Shown here: one piece after another, positions 24,432 to 34,636 of the stretch
How positions within the stretch are numbered: the stretch's first letter is position 1
Layout: each line of letters begins with the position of its first letter
Assembly (NCBI GenBank): GCA_022376925.1
Contig: JAIOJX010000001.1
Span: 36,798,170-36,862,169 of the forward strand
Direction of reading: 5' to 3'
DNA: 64,000 bases
Source: Tragulus kanchil
Taxonomy: Eukaryota > Chordata > Mammalia > Artiodactyla > Tragulidae
Translations under genes and position numbers: made by a program
The notes under the pieces: generated by a model
What the model saw: the letters and a program-made list of their open reading frames with translations, nothing else
Database searches by the model: none
Told to the model about the DNA's origin: nothing

Positions 24432-24652
24432 ATGTATGTTAAGTCACTTCAGTCTTGTGCTACTCTTTGTGACCCTATGGACTGTAGCTCACCAGGCTCC
24501 TCTGTCCATGGGATTCTCCAGGCAAAAATACTGGAGTGGGTTGCTATGCCCTCCTCCAGGGGATCTTCCCGACCCAGGGATTTAGCAAGTGTCTCCTGTA
24601 TCTCCTGCACTATAGGTGAATTTTTTATCACTGAGCCACTAGGGAAGCCCAT
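24432..24652 (-). mobile_element. Bov-tA SINE, minus strand
   Basis: Reverse Bov-tA, ending in CACTAGGGAAGCCC, which is the complement of the tRNA-like head. A CA-rich stretch follows. Confidence 0.85.
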
Positions 24653-24867
24653 AAAACATACACACACATGCATACACACAGAAAGAAGAAATTGAAGACA
24701 ACTAAAGCACGCCTGCCAATCCTTAATTCCAAGATTGAGCTTTTGAGGGGATTATATGCAGCATTATTTATTGTTTATACCAGAATGGATTCCCTCTCAC
24801 CAACTAGGAAGTAGTCCTCCCCTTTCACAGTATAAATATGCTCAAGGAAAAATAAAACACTTCAAGA

Positions 24868-25184
24868 TTTGTTCACTCATTAAGTTGTGTCTGACTCTTT
24901 GCAGCCCTGTGGATTGTAGCACATCAGGTTCCTCTCTCCTCCACTATCTCCCCGAGTTTGTTCAAATCATGTCCACTGAGTTGGTGATGCTATCTAACCA
25001 TCTTATCCTCTGCTGCCCCCTTCTTCTTTGGCCTTCAGTCTTTCACAGAGTCAGGGTCTTTACCAGTGAGTCAGCTCTTCACATCAGGTAGCCAAAGTAT
25101 TAGAGCTTCAGTTTCAGCAGCAATCCTTCCAATGACTATTCAGAGTCGATTTTCTTTAGGATTGACTGGTTTGATTTCACTTCA
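24868..25184 (-). mobile_element. BovB LINE 3' end, minus strand
   Basis: The reverse complement carries the BovB 3' sequence: a GCTGAAACTGAAGCTCTAATA-like stretch, CTTTGGCTACCTGATG, then the GGTTAGATAGCATCACC region. It lies about 210 bases beyond the 3' end of the intact olfactory receptor. Confidence 0.85.
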
Positions 25185-25393
25185 AGGAAACCAAGACAAA
25201 CATATTAGCTTTTTCCCTCAAATCAGCTAAATGGATGATTTGGGGATTAATCAATATTTCAGGTTATAAAGATAATCATGTCTCTTATGTTTTCCTAATC
25301 AGACTGGGAGTTCCCTGAGGATGACGAGGGTACTTTGACCTTCATTCAGACTCCCATCATTTTGTTGAACGAATGGAGCTCATCACTGTAGGA

Positions 25394-26296
25394 TCAAACC
25401 CTCAGCTTCCTCAGGGTCTCCTTGACATCTTTGTTTTTGAGGCTATAGATAAGGGGGTTACACATGGGAGTGACAACAGTATAGAGCAAAGAGATGCTTT
25501 TGTTGAGATCTGGCACTTGGTCAGCAAAGGGTAGAGCATAGACTAGAATCAAGGTCCCATAAAACAAGGTCACAACCACTAGATGAGAGGAACAAGTGGA
25601 GAATGCCTTCTGCCTACCAGTCATGGAAGGCATGTTCAAGACTGTGAAAAGAATCTTACAGTAGGAGGCTAAGGTTAGTCCAAATGGGCCTAGAGTCACC
25701 AGTGCTGTTAGACTCATGCAGACCAAGTTGACTAGCTGGGAATCTGAACAGGAGAGCTTCTGCAGAGGCTTCAAGTCACAGAAAAAGTGGTCAATCTCAT
25801 TGCTATCACAGAAAGTCAAGCTGGATACCATAGCAGCCTGGAATGTAGCTGCCACTGTGAAGCCACTAATCCATGAACCAATTGCTAACCTCAAACATAT
25901 GGTTCCATGCATTAGTGTTGGATAGTGCAAAGGCAGACAGACAGCCAGGTATCGGTCATATGACATCACTGCCAGAAGATAACATTCAGTGCTACCCAGA
26001 GCCCCAAAGAAGTAGAGCTGAATAATACAGCCTACCATGGAGATCACTCTGTTCTCTCTCAACAAGTCCACAAGCAACCTGGGCATGATATTGGATGTAT
26101 AACAGACCTCTAGGCATGAGAGGTTTGCCAGAAAGAAGTACATTGGTGTCTGGAGTCTCTGCTGAGTGCTCACCAGGATCACAAGGAAGAGATTCCCAGA
26201 AATGGTGGCTAAGTAGATAATGCCAAACACCAAGAAGAGCAAGGGACCCAATCCCTTGAGGTCTCCAAAACCCAGTATTGTAAATTCAGTCATCAT
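25394..26296 (-). CDS. Olfactory receptor, class II, apparently intact, family 11-like
   Basis: A 300-residue open frame encodes an odorant receptor, a rhodopsin-like GPCR expected in the ciliary membrane of olfactory sensory neurons, coupling to Golf. Motifs in order: EFTILGF (4-10), GN of TM1 (34-35), PMYFFLANLS at the TM2 entry (51-60), the TM3 cysteine (90), MSYDRYLAVC (111-120), loop-2 cysteines (163, 173, 183), KAFSTCSSHL of TM6 (230-239) and PLIYSLKNKD of TM7 (281-290), followed by a short basic tail. The TM7 site reads PMCNPLIY rather than the usual PMLNPLIY. The frame as read starts at MMTEF, too short at the N-terminus and lacking a sequon. Upstream at 26313-26317 a run of three C is four C in the duplicated copy; with four, the frame continues to Met at 26328 (adding 11 residues with an NTT sequon, 311 aa in total) or at 26358 (321 aa). 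I think those are the true starts. Family level is uncertain. Confidence 0.92.
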   Translation of the reverse strand: MMTEFTILGFGDLKGLGPLLFLVFGIIYLATISGNLFLVILVSTQQRLQTPMYFFLANLSCLEVCYTSNIMPRLLVDLLRENRVISMVGCIIQLYFFGALGSTECYLLAVMSYDRYLAVCLPLHYPTLMHGTICLRLAIGSWISGFTVAATFQAAMVSSLTFCDSNEIDHFFCDLKPLQKLSCSDSQLVNLVCMSLTALVTLGPFGLTLASYCKILFTVLNMPSMTGRQKAFSTCSSHLVVVTLFYGTLILVYALPFADQVPDLNKSISLLYTVVTPMCNPLIYSLKNKDVKETLRKLRV

Positions 26297-26473
26297 TATA
26301 GTGGTATTTCCTGGCCCACAGAAGTCATAAATTCCTGGGGATGTATCAGTTTCATCATACTTTTATGTTAGATTACCAGATTTCCTACAAAGTATAATTC
26401 TATCAGTGGTCACAGTTCTGCATTGATTACGGTATTTTGAGGGGATTGGCCCTCCTTTGTAGCCAGCTAAATT

Positions 26474-26793
26474 TTATTTTAACATTTATTTATTTATTTA
26501 TTTTGGCAGGGGTGGGGAGGGAGGAGGGGTGGGCGGGCCACTTCCACTGGTCTTTCATTTGTCTAGTTTCATCCATCTTTGTTCTTTGGCCCATGTGGGC
26601 CTCCCATCGCGGTGGCCTCTGTTGTCGCAGAGCACCGGCTCTGGGCGCATGTGCTCCAGAGCTCCGGCTCGGTAATTGGACACATTGGTTCAGCTGCTCC
26701 ACGGCACATGGGATCTTCCCAGGCCAGGGATTGAACCGGCGCCCCTTGCACTGCAAGGTGGTGTCCTTACCCACTGGTCCACCAGGGAAGCCC
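26474..26793 (-). mobile_element. tRNA-Glu-like SINE just upstream of the olfactory receptor
   Basis: This is a full reverse copy with high CpG content. TGTAGCCAGYTAAATTT flanks it (about 26457-26473 and 26794-26810), a 17-bp target duplication with one mismatch. It ends about 115 bases upstream of the receptor's best start at 26358. Confidence 0.9.
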
Positions 26794-27090
26794 TGTAGCC
26801 AGTTAAATTTGCTCTCAGAAAAACCTTAATGGAAATTAGGTGAACTTGTCATCTAGTCAGAGTGTGGAATAGGGATGAGGAGGCTAACTGGAGAAAGGAA
26901 TGGCTCACTGTAAAACTGCCTCCATCCCTACGGAGGCATGTTTAGTCCATGCTTGGCATCCTTTGTGCCATTTTGGGTAGAAGAAATTTCCATGGAAAAT
27001 TCTTACTAGATGTTGACAATTCAAAAAATGGCAGGTCAGAAGAAAAATTTTTATCCAAAAAGGCAGGAATCACTCCATTGATGTTACTGG

Positions 27091-27454
27091 CCAGAGCCCC
27101 AAAGAAGTAGAGCTGAATAATACAGCCTACCATGGAGATCACTCTGTTCTCTCTCAACAAGTCCACAAGCAACCTGGGCATGATATTGGATGTATAACAG
27201 ACCTCTAGGCATGAGAGGTTTGCCAGAAAGAAGTACATTGGTGTCTGGAGTCTCTGCTGAGTGCTCACCAGGATCACAAGGAAGAGATTCCCAGAAATGG
27301 TGGCTAAGTAGATAATGCCAAACACCAAGAAGAGCAAGGGACCCAATCCCTTGAGGTCTCCAAAACCCAGTATTGTAAATTCAGTCATCATTATAGTGGT
27401 ATTTCCTGGCCCCACAGAAGTCATAAATTCCTGGGGATGTATCAGTTTCATCAT
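27091..27454 (-). pseudogene. Truncated duplicate of the olfactory receptor N-terminal half
   Basis: This repeats the start of the receptor at 25394-26296 with essentially no substitutions: the N-terminus, TM1, TM2 and the beginning of TM3 up to YFFGAL. It then runs into unrelated sequence at 27090, where the frame continues with non-receptor residues. Because this copy has four C in the homopolymer where the main copy has three, its frame opens at 27454 with MMKLIHPQEF and includes the NTT sequon usual for odorant receptors. It cannot encode a receptor, lacking TM3 to TM7. It is part of a 1.1-kb tandem duplication (25996-27040 and 27091-28135) that is probably an assembly artefact, so it may not exist in the animal. 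Confidence 0.85.
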
Positions 27455-27568
27455 ACTTTTATGTTAGATTACCAGATTTCCTACAAAGTATAATTCTATC
27501 AGTGGTCACAGTTCTGCATTGATTACGGTATTTTGAGGGGATTGGCCCTCCTTTGTAGCCAGCTAAAT

Positions 27569-27887
27569 TTTATTTTAACATTTATTTATTTATTTATTTT
27601 GGCAGGGGTGGGGAGGGAGGAGGGTGGGCGGGCCACTTCCACTGGTCTTTCATTTGTCTAGTTTCATCCATCTTTGTTCTTTGGCCCATGTGGGCCTCCC
27701 ATCGCGGTGGCCTCTGTTGTCGCAGAGCACCGGCTCTGGGCGCATGTGCTCCAGAGCTCCGGCTCGGTAATTGGACACATTGGTTCAGCTGCTCCACGGC
27801 ACATGGGATCTTCCCAGGCCAGGGATTGAACCGGCGCCCCTTGCACTGCAAGGTGGTGTCCTTACCCACTGGTCCACCAGGGAAGCC
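27569..27887 (-). mobile_element. tRNA-Glu-like SINE, duplicate of 26474-26793
   Basis: Identical apart from one G in a run (GGAGGAGGGG versus GGAGGAGGG). It is part of duplication 3. Confidence 0.88.
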
Positions 27888-28135
27888 CTGTAGCCAGTTA
27901 AATTTGCTCTCAGAAAAACCTTAATGGAAATTAGGTGAACTTGTCATCTAGTCAGAGTGTGGAATAGGGATGAGGAGGCTAACTGGAGAAAGGAATGGCT
28001 CACTGTAAAACTGCCTCCATCCCTACGGAGGCATGTTTAGTCCATGCTTGGCATCCTTTGTGCCATTTTGGGTAGAAGAAATTTCCATGGAAAATTCTTA
28101 CTAGATGTTGACAATTCAAAAAATGGCAGGTCAGA

Positions 28136-28721
28136 TAGAAAATCATATTCATGTTCTTCTTCATCACAGCAGGAAATGGAAGGTGAAACGTCAGGACAAA
28201 AGCAGGGAATCACTCCATTGATGTTACTGGCCATCCGTGCTCATTTGGTAGTGACAGCTCTGATCCAACAGGACAGTAGTTGCTAGAGACATAGTAGATT
28301 CTTGAAAACCAGGTGTACATCCTAAAACAGAATACAGATTTCTTATTTTTAAATCTTTCCCCATAAGCAGCTGGACTTTAGGCTTCTGAGGAGAAAGCCT
28401 AACAACAGCTGACATCTGAAATGGGGGTTAGACTCATGTGTACACACCTGAACACAAAAACACATAGACACACATACATCTGGATCTATGCAGTCAAGTA
28501 TAGATAGTCACATCTGCTATCACCTTTACTATCGCTTCTTAAGTTTGGTTTTCCAAGAACAGTCTTCTAGAAGTGAAATATTTGCTACATGGGACATAAC
28601 CTAAAAATCAGGAGTACTGAAATTAGGGAAGTAGTGGTCATTGATTAGATCACAAGGTCCAAATAACCAGGCTTTTCATATACATCATCGGCAGTGGAAA
28701 AGAAACTAATGTGTTTTCTTC
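28136..28721. other. Single-copy sequence following duplication 3
   Basis: 28136-28232 is the intact version of the degraded junction at 27041-27090. No gene recognised. Confidence 0.6.
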
Positions 28722-28827
28722 TTCTTTTTTTTTTAATTCTTTATTTTAAAGGTTTTACAGAGTTTTGTTGTTCACAGACATGTATGTTCCCAGATCAGTC
28801 ATATGCATATCCCTGGTCCCCATAATG
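28722..28827 (-). mobile_element. Ruminant L1 extreme 3' end, minus strand
   Basis: Only the last ~105 bases are present. Its complement matches 49872-49985 almost base for base (GGGACCAGGGATATGCATAT, CAACAAAACTCTGTAAAACC). Confidence 0.8.
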
Positions 28828-28859
28828 TGTTTTCTTATTTAACTTTTTTATTGGTTTTT

Positions 28860-29095
28860 GTGAGGCAATGTAGTATAATTATTAAACAAATGAACTCCAC
28901 AGCCACATTGCCCAGAATGAACTCCCAGCCTCTCTATTTACTGGTTATGTGAACTTGGGTAAATTACTGGGCTTCAGTTTTCTCAGCTAAAAAAAATTAT
29001 CATTGTGGTTTCTCACAGTGCTGTTTTGAAGAGTAAGTACATGTAAAATGATTAAAATAATGCCTGACACACAGCACTAAATAAAGATTTTTCTT
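28860..29095 (+). mobile_element. MIR SINE
   Basis: MIR signatures run from GGTTATGTGAACTTGGGTAA through GGGCTTCAGTTTTCTCAGCT to AATAATGCCTGACACACAGC. The next element, a SINE at 29115, starts just after it. Confidence 0.7.
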
Positions 29096-29114
29096 TTCAA
29101 AAATAAAGTGTTTT

Positions 29115-29387
29115 GGGGCTTCCCTGGTGGCCCAGTGGGTAAAGAGTCTGCCTTGCAGTGCAAGGGGCACTGGTTCAACCTCTAGCCTGGGAAGATCCCA
29201 CGGAAATTGGAAAGACCCAATTATCGAGCCAGTGCTCTTGAGCGCATGTGCTCAGAGCCAGTGCTCAGCAGCGAGAGAGTCCAATGCAATGGGAGACCCA
29301 CACAGGCCGAGGAATAAAGATGGGTGAAAAATAAACAGATAAATAAATAAAAAGAGGCTGAAATTTAAAAAAGTAAATAAATTTAAA
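29115..29387 (+). mobile_element. tRNA-Glu-like SINE (GTCCAGTGGG type)
   Basis: The head is GGCTTCCCTGGTGGCCCAGTG. The string AAAATAAAGTGTTTTG occurs on both sides (29099-29114 and about 29388-29402). The body lacks part of the segment around the CACGTGCCGCGGAG equivalent. Confidence 0.85.
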
Positions 29388-29512
29388 AATAAAGTGTTTT
29401 GTAAAAACAGCCCCACAGAAGCATTAACCAACATCATTAATCACTATACTTAAATAAGATGATGCAATATAAATGAACATGATGAAAACTGTACATCTCT
29501 AATTACTTCTTT

Positions 29513-29732
29513 TGGGTCTACCTGGTGGTGCAGTAAAAAAAAAAAAAAAAACACCTGCAGATGCAGGAGATACAAGAGACACAGTTTCAATCCCTGGGTT
29601 AAGAAGATCTCCTAGAGCAGTAAATGGCACCCACTCCAATATTCTTGTCTGGGAAACTCCATGAACAGAGGAGTCTGGTGGTCTACAGTCCATGGGATCA
29701 CAAAGAGTTGGACATGACTGAGTGATTGAGCA
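29513..29732 (+). mobile_element. Bov-tA SINE with an A-run in the tRNA-like head
   Basis: The body is typical, but the head has a run of about 17 A (29534-29550) where AAAGAATC would stand, a homopolymer expansion in the A-box/B-box interval. Confidence 0.83.
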
Positions 29733-30436
29733 CACTACTTCCTTACTGTTACTTACTATCACTTAATTTCACAGTTTTGTGTGACTCCAATATTCAGAAT
29801 CTTTCCTCCTCACAAACTCACTTCCTGTTTTTATTTACATGTATATGTTCATTTTTGTTTATATGCAAAGAATTTTCAGAATTCTGTCTAGAAGGATTAA
29901 AGGCAGACTTACACTCTTATACCTTTAAGCTAGTCTTCTTTCTACACATCTGCTTTGCATCAGGTACCCACCATGCACAAGCCATAGGCACCCATACTGC
30001 TTTCCAATTCCTTCTCAGCTTGTGACCCTTGATTCTGCTTCCTTTGAGAAGGAATTTGGGCTTTTTTTTTATTGGATATTCTCAGCCCAGACTCCCACCT
30101 CTCTCTCAAGAGCTATGGCTCAGATTCATTCTCCCTGGCTCCCCCAATATTGAAACCATCTTTAACCAGTTCCTTAGAAAATGAATCCCTCCCTGACTTT
30201 GTGACTGCCTTCCTTTCTTTCCTGATTTATTTTTTTTATTTATAGCACCTATCATCTCTAACATACATTTTACTTAATTTCCCTCTAATTTTCTGTCTCT
30301 TTCATTATAGTTTTCACAGGAGCATAGAGTTCCTCTCTTTTACTCACTACTCAATCCCCAACACCTAGAACATGGCCTGACACAGATTAGACACAATAAA
30401 TATTTGCTGACTGAATTAATGGGACAGTATGACAAG

Positions 30437-30640
30437 GCTTCCCTTGTAGCTTTGTAGGTAAAGAATCTGCCTGCAATGCAGGAGACCTGGGTTTGATTTC
30501 TGAGTCAGGAATATTCCTTGAAGAAGAAAGTGGCAACCCACTCCAGTATTCCTGCCCGGAGAATCCCATGGACAGAAGAGCCTGGCGGACTACAGTCCAT
30601 GGGGTCACAAGAGTCAGACATGACTTAGCGAATAAACCAT
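30437..30640 (+). mobile_element. Bov-tA SINE (in duplication 4, copy 1)
   Basis: Full Bov-tA signature from CTTCCCTTGTAGCTTTGTAG to GAGTCAGACATGACTTAGCG. It is repeated identically at 31565-31767 in the second copy of the local duplication. Confidence 0.87.
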
Positions 30641-30654
30641 CACCACCATGGGAG

Positions 30655-30800
30655 AATGAACATTTTTGCCTTTGGAGCCAAACTGAGCCATGTTCAGATT
30701 TTAGCTTGGCCGTTTAGTATGCCACCTTTGGCCATTCACTTGAACTCTTATGAGTTTTCCTTTCCTCATCTGTTCTATACAAATTTAACAGAGCCTGTTG
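30655..30800 (+). mobile_element. MIR SINE fragment (in duplication 4)
   Basis: TTTGGAGCCAAACTGAGCCA followed by TTTCCTTTCCTCATCTGTTC. It is repeated in copy 2 at about 31783-31928. Confidence 0.5.
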
Positions 30801-30835
30801 GGGTTCCCAGATAGCTATTCCCTCCTTCTTCTAGG

Positions 30836-31055
30836 GCAGGAATTGGCAAAATTTTCTTAAAGGTCTGAGTTTTTAGGCCTTTCAGACCATCTGGTCTTTG
30901 TCAAAACAATTGAGCAGTGCCACTGTAGCAAGAAATCAGCATAGATTATATCAATACATACATAAATCGGCTTGACTGTGTTCCAGTAAAATTTCATTTA
31001 CCAAAAAAATTAGTCTTTGGGCCTCATGCTGTAGTGCCAACTCTTGTTGCTGGAT
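30836..31055 (+). mobile_element. DNA-transposon-like fossil (MER class)
   Basis: GGCAAAATTTTCTTAAAGGT, TTTTAGGCCTTTCAGACCAT, then GTGTTCCAGTAAAATTTCAT match a familiar mammalian hAT-like repeat; I cannot name the subfamily. It is duplicated at about 31964-32182. Confidence 0.5.
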
Positions 31056-31564
31056 ACATAGCTGTCTAGCTACAATTCTCATTTCCTTTGTAGCTGGATC
31101 AGCCCAAGTGGATATGAATGGAATGATGTGTTTAACCTTTAGAGTATGTCCCTAAAAGAAAGGCACATATCCTCACCTTCCCCTTTTGACTGTTTCTACT
31201 GCCTGGAATACAGACATGAGAGCAAAATCAGCAGGTGCCATCTGGGACTGAGATAGAAGTTGGGTACTGAAAATAACACAGCAACAGTAGAGAAAGAGCC
31301 TGAACCCTCAGCGTGGTGCACTAAAGCATTTTCTGCCTTCCTTTCTTTCCTGATTTATTTTTTTTATTTATAGCACCTATCATCTCTAACATACATTTTA
31401 CTTAATTTCCCTCTAATTTTCTGTCTCTTTCATTATAGTTTTCACAGGAGCATAGAGTTCCTCTCTTTTACTCACTACTCAATCCCCAACACCTAGAACA
31501 TGGCCTGACACAGATTAGACACAATAAATATTTGCTGACTGAATTAATGGGACAGTATGACAAG

Positions 31565-31767
31565 GCTTCCCTTGTAGCTTTGTAGGTAAAGAATCTGCCT
31601 GCAATGCAGGAGACCTGGGTTTGATTTCTGAGTCAGGAATATTCCTTGAAGAAGAAAGTGGCAACCCACTCCAGTATTCCTGCCCGGAGAATCCCATGGA
31701 CAGAAGAGCCTGGCGGACTACAGTCCATGGGGTCACAAGAGTCAGACATGACTTAGCGAATAAACCA
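31565..31767 (+). mobile_element. Bov-tA SINE (in duplication 4, copy 2)
   Basis: Identical to 30437-30640. It should not be counted as an independent insertion. Confidence 0.87.
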
Positions 31768-32971
31768 TCACCACCATGGGAGAATGAACATTTTTGCCTT
31801 TGGAGCCAAACTGAGCCATGTTCAGATTTTAGCTTGGCCGTTTAGTATGCCACCTTTGGCCATTCACTTGAACTCTTATGAGTTTTCCTTTCCTCATCTG
31901 TTCTATACAAATTTAACAGAGCCTGTTGGGGTTCCCAGATAGCTATTCCTCCTTCTTCTAGGGCAGGAATTGGCAAAATTTTCTTAAAGGTCTGAGTTTT
32001 TAGGCCTTTCAGACCATCTGGTCTTTGTCAAAACAATTGAGCAGTGCCACTGTAGCAAGAAATCAGCATAGATTATATCAATACATACATAAATCGGCTT
32101 GACTGTGTTCCAGTAAAATTTCATTTACCAAAAAAATTAGTCTTTGGGCCTCATGCTGTAGTGCCAACTCTTGTTGCTGGATACATAGCTGTCTAGCTAC
32201 AATTCTCATTTCCTTTGTAGCTGGATCAGCCCAAGTGGATATGAATGGAATGATGTGTTTAACCTTTAGAGTATGTCCCTAAAAGAAAGGCACATATCCT
32301 CACCTTCCCCTTTTGACTGTTTCTACTGCCTGGAATACAGACATGAGAGCAAAATCAGCAGGTGCCATCTGGGACTGAGATAGAAGTTGGGTACTGAAAA
32401 TAACACAGCAACAGTAGAGAAAGAGCCTGAACCCTCAGCGTGGTGCACTAAAGTAATCCTAAACAGCCTACCTGGCCCTTTTTTAGAGATAAACACATTT
32501 CTATTTTGTCTATGTCACTGAAGGCTTTAGTCATTTGTTACAACAACCTAACCTGTAGCCTAACAAATGATTATAGATATCTTCAGGGTTATTAGGATTA
32601 TTCAACAAGATAATCCACACAAAACACTTAGAACAATGGTTGGCAAATAGTAAGCAGCAGGTACCATGATTTCTATTGGTGATTTCACTCCTCATCTCCA
32701 TGTTTTCACTTCTCTGGCATCTTTAAATATCTATCCTAACCTAATTTTGGTTCCCTCATGATCCATTGCCCGGTCAGACTCAACAACTTTAAAAATTTCC
32801 TATTTCCATGCACTCAGAAACTCCCCATTCATGCAGGAAGGGAATTTAAACACAATTTTGCCCCTTTTGTAAGTAAAGCACCAATAACATGTTTAACTGA
32901 TTTGGGCCTGATTCATATTCCTAATAACCTAGATAATCAGTCTTCAAATTGGGGTAGGCAGAACCCAAGAT

Positions 32972-33196
32972 CAATGCGGTTTAAGTGGGGGAGATTTTGC
33001 ACACATTGCCCCATAGACACTTGGCCAGATGTGCAAACCTCTCTGGTTGTCACAACTGGAGAGGAGTGTCTGGTGGCTAGAGGCCAGGAGTGCTCCTAAT
33101 CACTTTATAATGCACAGAAGAGCAAAAAAAATTACAAAAAAAAAAAAAAATCTGACCCCAAATGTTAATGGTGCTGCAGTTGAAGAACTCTACCTG
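32972..33196 (+). mobile_element. MER20 (hAT-Charlie) DNA transposon fossil
   Basis: GGTTGTCACAACTGGAGAGG, GGTGGCTAGAGGCCAGGAGT, AATGCACAG and CCCCAAATGTTAATGGTGCT appear in MER20 order, with an A-run insertion near 33136. It is duplicated at 34105-34328. Confidence 0.75.
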
Positions 33197-34104
33197 AGAG
33201 GTGTGCAGTGACTTCCCAAAGAGGTATGCAGAGAGGAAGAGTTTTAAGCAAATTAATTTCCAATGGATATGTGGACCATTCTCTAAAATTGATCTACTGT
33301 GAATGTGCCTGAGGTGGAAGAATTATTCTGGTCTTCTTTTCTCACCTCCCTTTTCACAATTATCCTTCTCCCTTTTTATAAGAGAAAGGTCTACTCATTA
33401 GGCATCTTGAATCTTCCCATTGTTGCAGTAGCTTTCTTCTGTGAGTTCCCAGAATACAGCAGAGCTGAGTGGATATGATCTTGAAGTTAGCGTATATATA
33501 GTCCAAATAGCATTGGGTTGGGGGTACTGAAAATAACACAGCAACAGTAGAGAAAGAGCCTGAACCCTCAGCGTGGTGCACTAAAGTAATCCTAAACAGC
33601 CTACCTGGCCCTTTTTTAGAGATAAACACATTTCTATTTTGTCTATGTCACTGAAGGCTTTAGTCATTTGTTACAACAACCTAACCTGTAGCCTAACAAA
33701 TGATTATAGATATCTTCAGGGTTATTAGGATTATTCAACAAGATAATCCACACAAAACACTTAGAACAATGGTTGGCAAATAGTAAGCAGCAGGTACCAT
33801 GATTTCTATTGGTGATTTCACTCCTCATCTCCATGTTTTCACTTCTCTGGCATCTTTAAATATCTATCCTAACCTAATTTTGGTTCCCTCATGATCCATT
33901 GCCCGGTCAGACTCAACAACTTTAAAAATTTCCTATTTCCATGCACTCAGAAACTCCCCATTCATGCAGGAAGGGAATTTAAACACAATTTTGCCCCTTT
34001 TGTAAGTAAAGCACCAATAACATGTTTAACTGATTTGGGCCTGATTCATATTCCTAATAACCTAGATAATCAGTCTTCAAATTGGGGTAGGCAGAACCCA
34101 AGAT

Positions 34105-34328
34105 CAATGCGGTTTAAGTGGGGGAGATTTTGCACACATTGCCCCATAGACACTTGGCCAGATGTGCAAACCTCTCTGGTTGTCACAACTGGAGAGGAGT
34201 GTCTGGTGGCTAGAGGCCAGGAGTGCTCCTAATCACTTTATAATGCACAGAAGAGCAAAAAAAATTACAAAAAAAAAAAAATCTGACCCCAAATGTTAAT
34301 GGTGCTGCAGTTGAAGAACTCTACCTGA
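34105..34328 (+). mobile_element. MER20 fossil, duplicate copy
   Basis: Identical to 32972-33196 apart from the A-run length. Part of duplication 5. Confidence 0.75.
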
Positions 34329-34636
34329 GAGGTGTGCAGTGACTTCCCAAAGAGGTATGCAGAGAGGAAGAGTTTTAAGCAAATTAATTTCCAATGGATA
34401 TGTGGACCATTCTCTAAAATTGATCTACTGTGAATGTGCCTGAGGTGGAAGAATTATTCTGGTCTTCTTTTCTCACCTCCCTTTTCACAATTATCCTTCT
34501 CCCTTTTTATAAGAGAAAGGTCTACTCATTAGGCATCTTGAATCTTCCCATTGTTGCAGTAGCTTTCTTCTGTGAGTTCCCAGAATACAGCAGAGCTGAG
34601 TGGATATGATCTTGAAGTTAGCGTATATATAGTCCA

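Larger units (their letters stand above)
25996..28135. repeat. Tandem direct duplication 3, period about 1095 bp, cutting an olfactory receptor
   Basis: Copy 1 is 25996-27040 and copy 2 is 27091-28135. The unit contains the first third of the olfactory receptor, its upstream flank and a full minus-strand SINE. Differences are homopolymer indels (three versus four C near 26315; four versus three G near 26526). The junction 27041-27090 is a deletion-ridden version of the single-copy sequence 28136-28230, sharing the exact string ending in GATGTTACTGGCC. Confidence 0.93.
30205..32453. repeat. Tandem direct duplication 4, period about 1128 bp
   Basis: Copy 1 is 30205-31326 and copy 2 is 31333-32453, separated by only six bases. 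The unit contains a Bov-tA SINE, MIR-like sequence and a DNA-transposon fossil. The difference I see is a C-run of three versus two near 30820. The last 65 bases of the unit are also the first bases of the next duplication, so that short segment occurs three times (31262-31326, 32389-32453, 33522-33586). Confidence 0.93.
32389..34636. repeat. Tandem direct duplication 5, period about 1133 bp, chained to duplication 4
   Basis: Copy 1 is 32389-33505 and copy 2 is 33522-34636. The unit contains a MER20 fossil. The only difference I see is the length of an A run (near 33136 and 34268). The 16-base junction ending in GGGTTGGGG resembles the sequence before copy 1 (GAAGTTGGG) with errors. Confidence 0.93.

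Noticed and set aside
32758..33099. 113-residue plus-strand frame repeated at 33891-34232
   Set aside because: Its C-terminal part is translated MER20 transposon; the repetition comes from duplication 5. No protein family seen.
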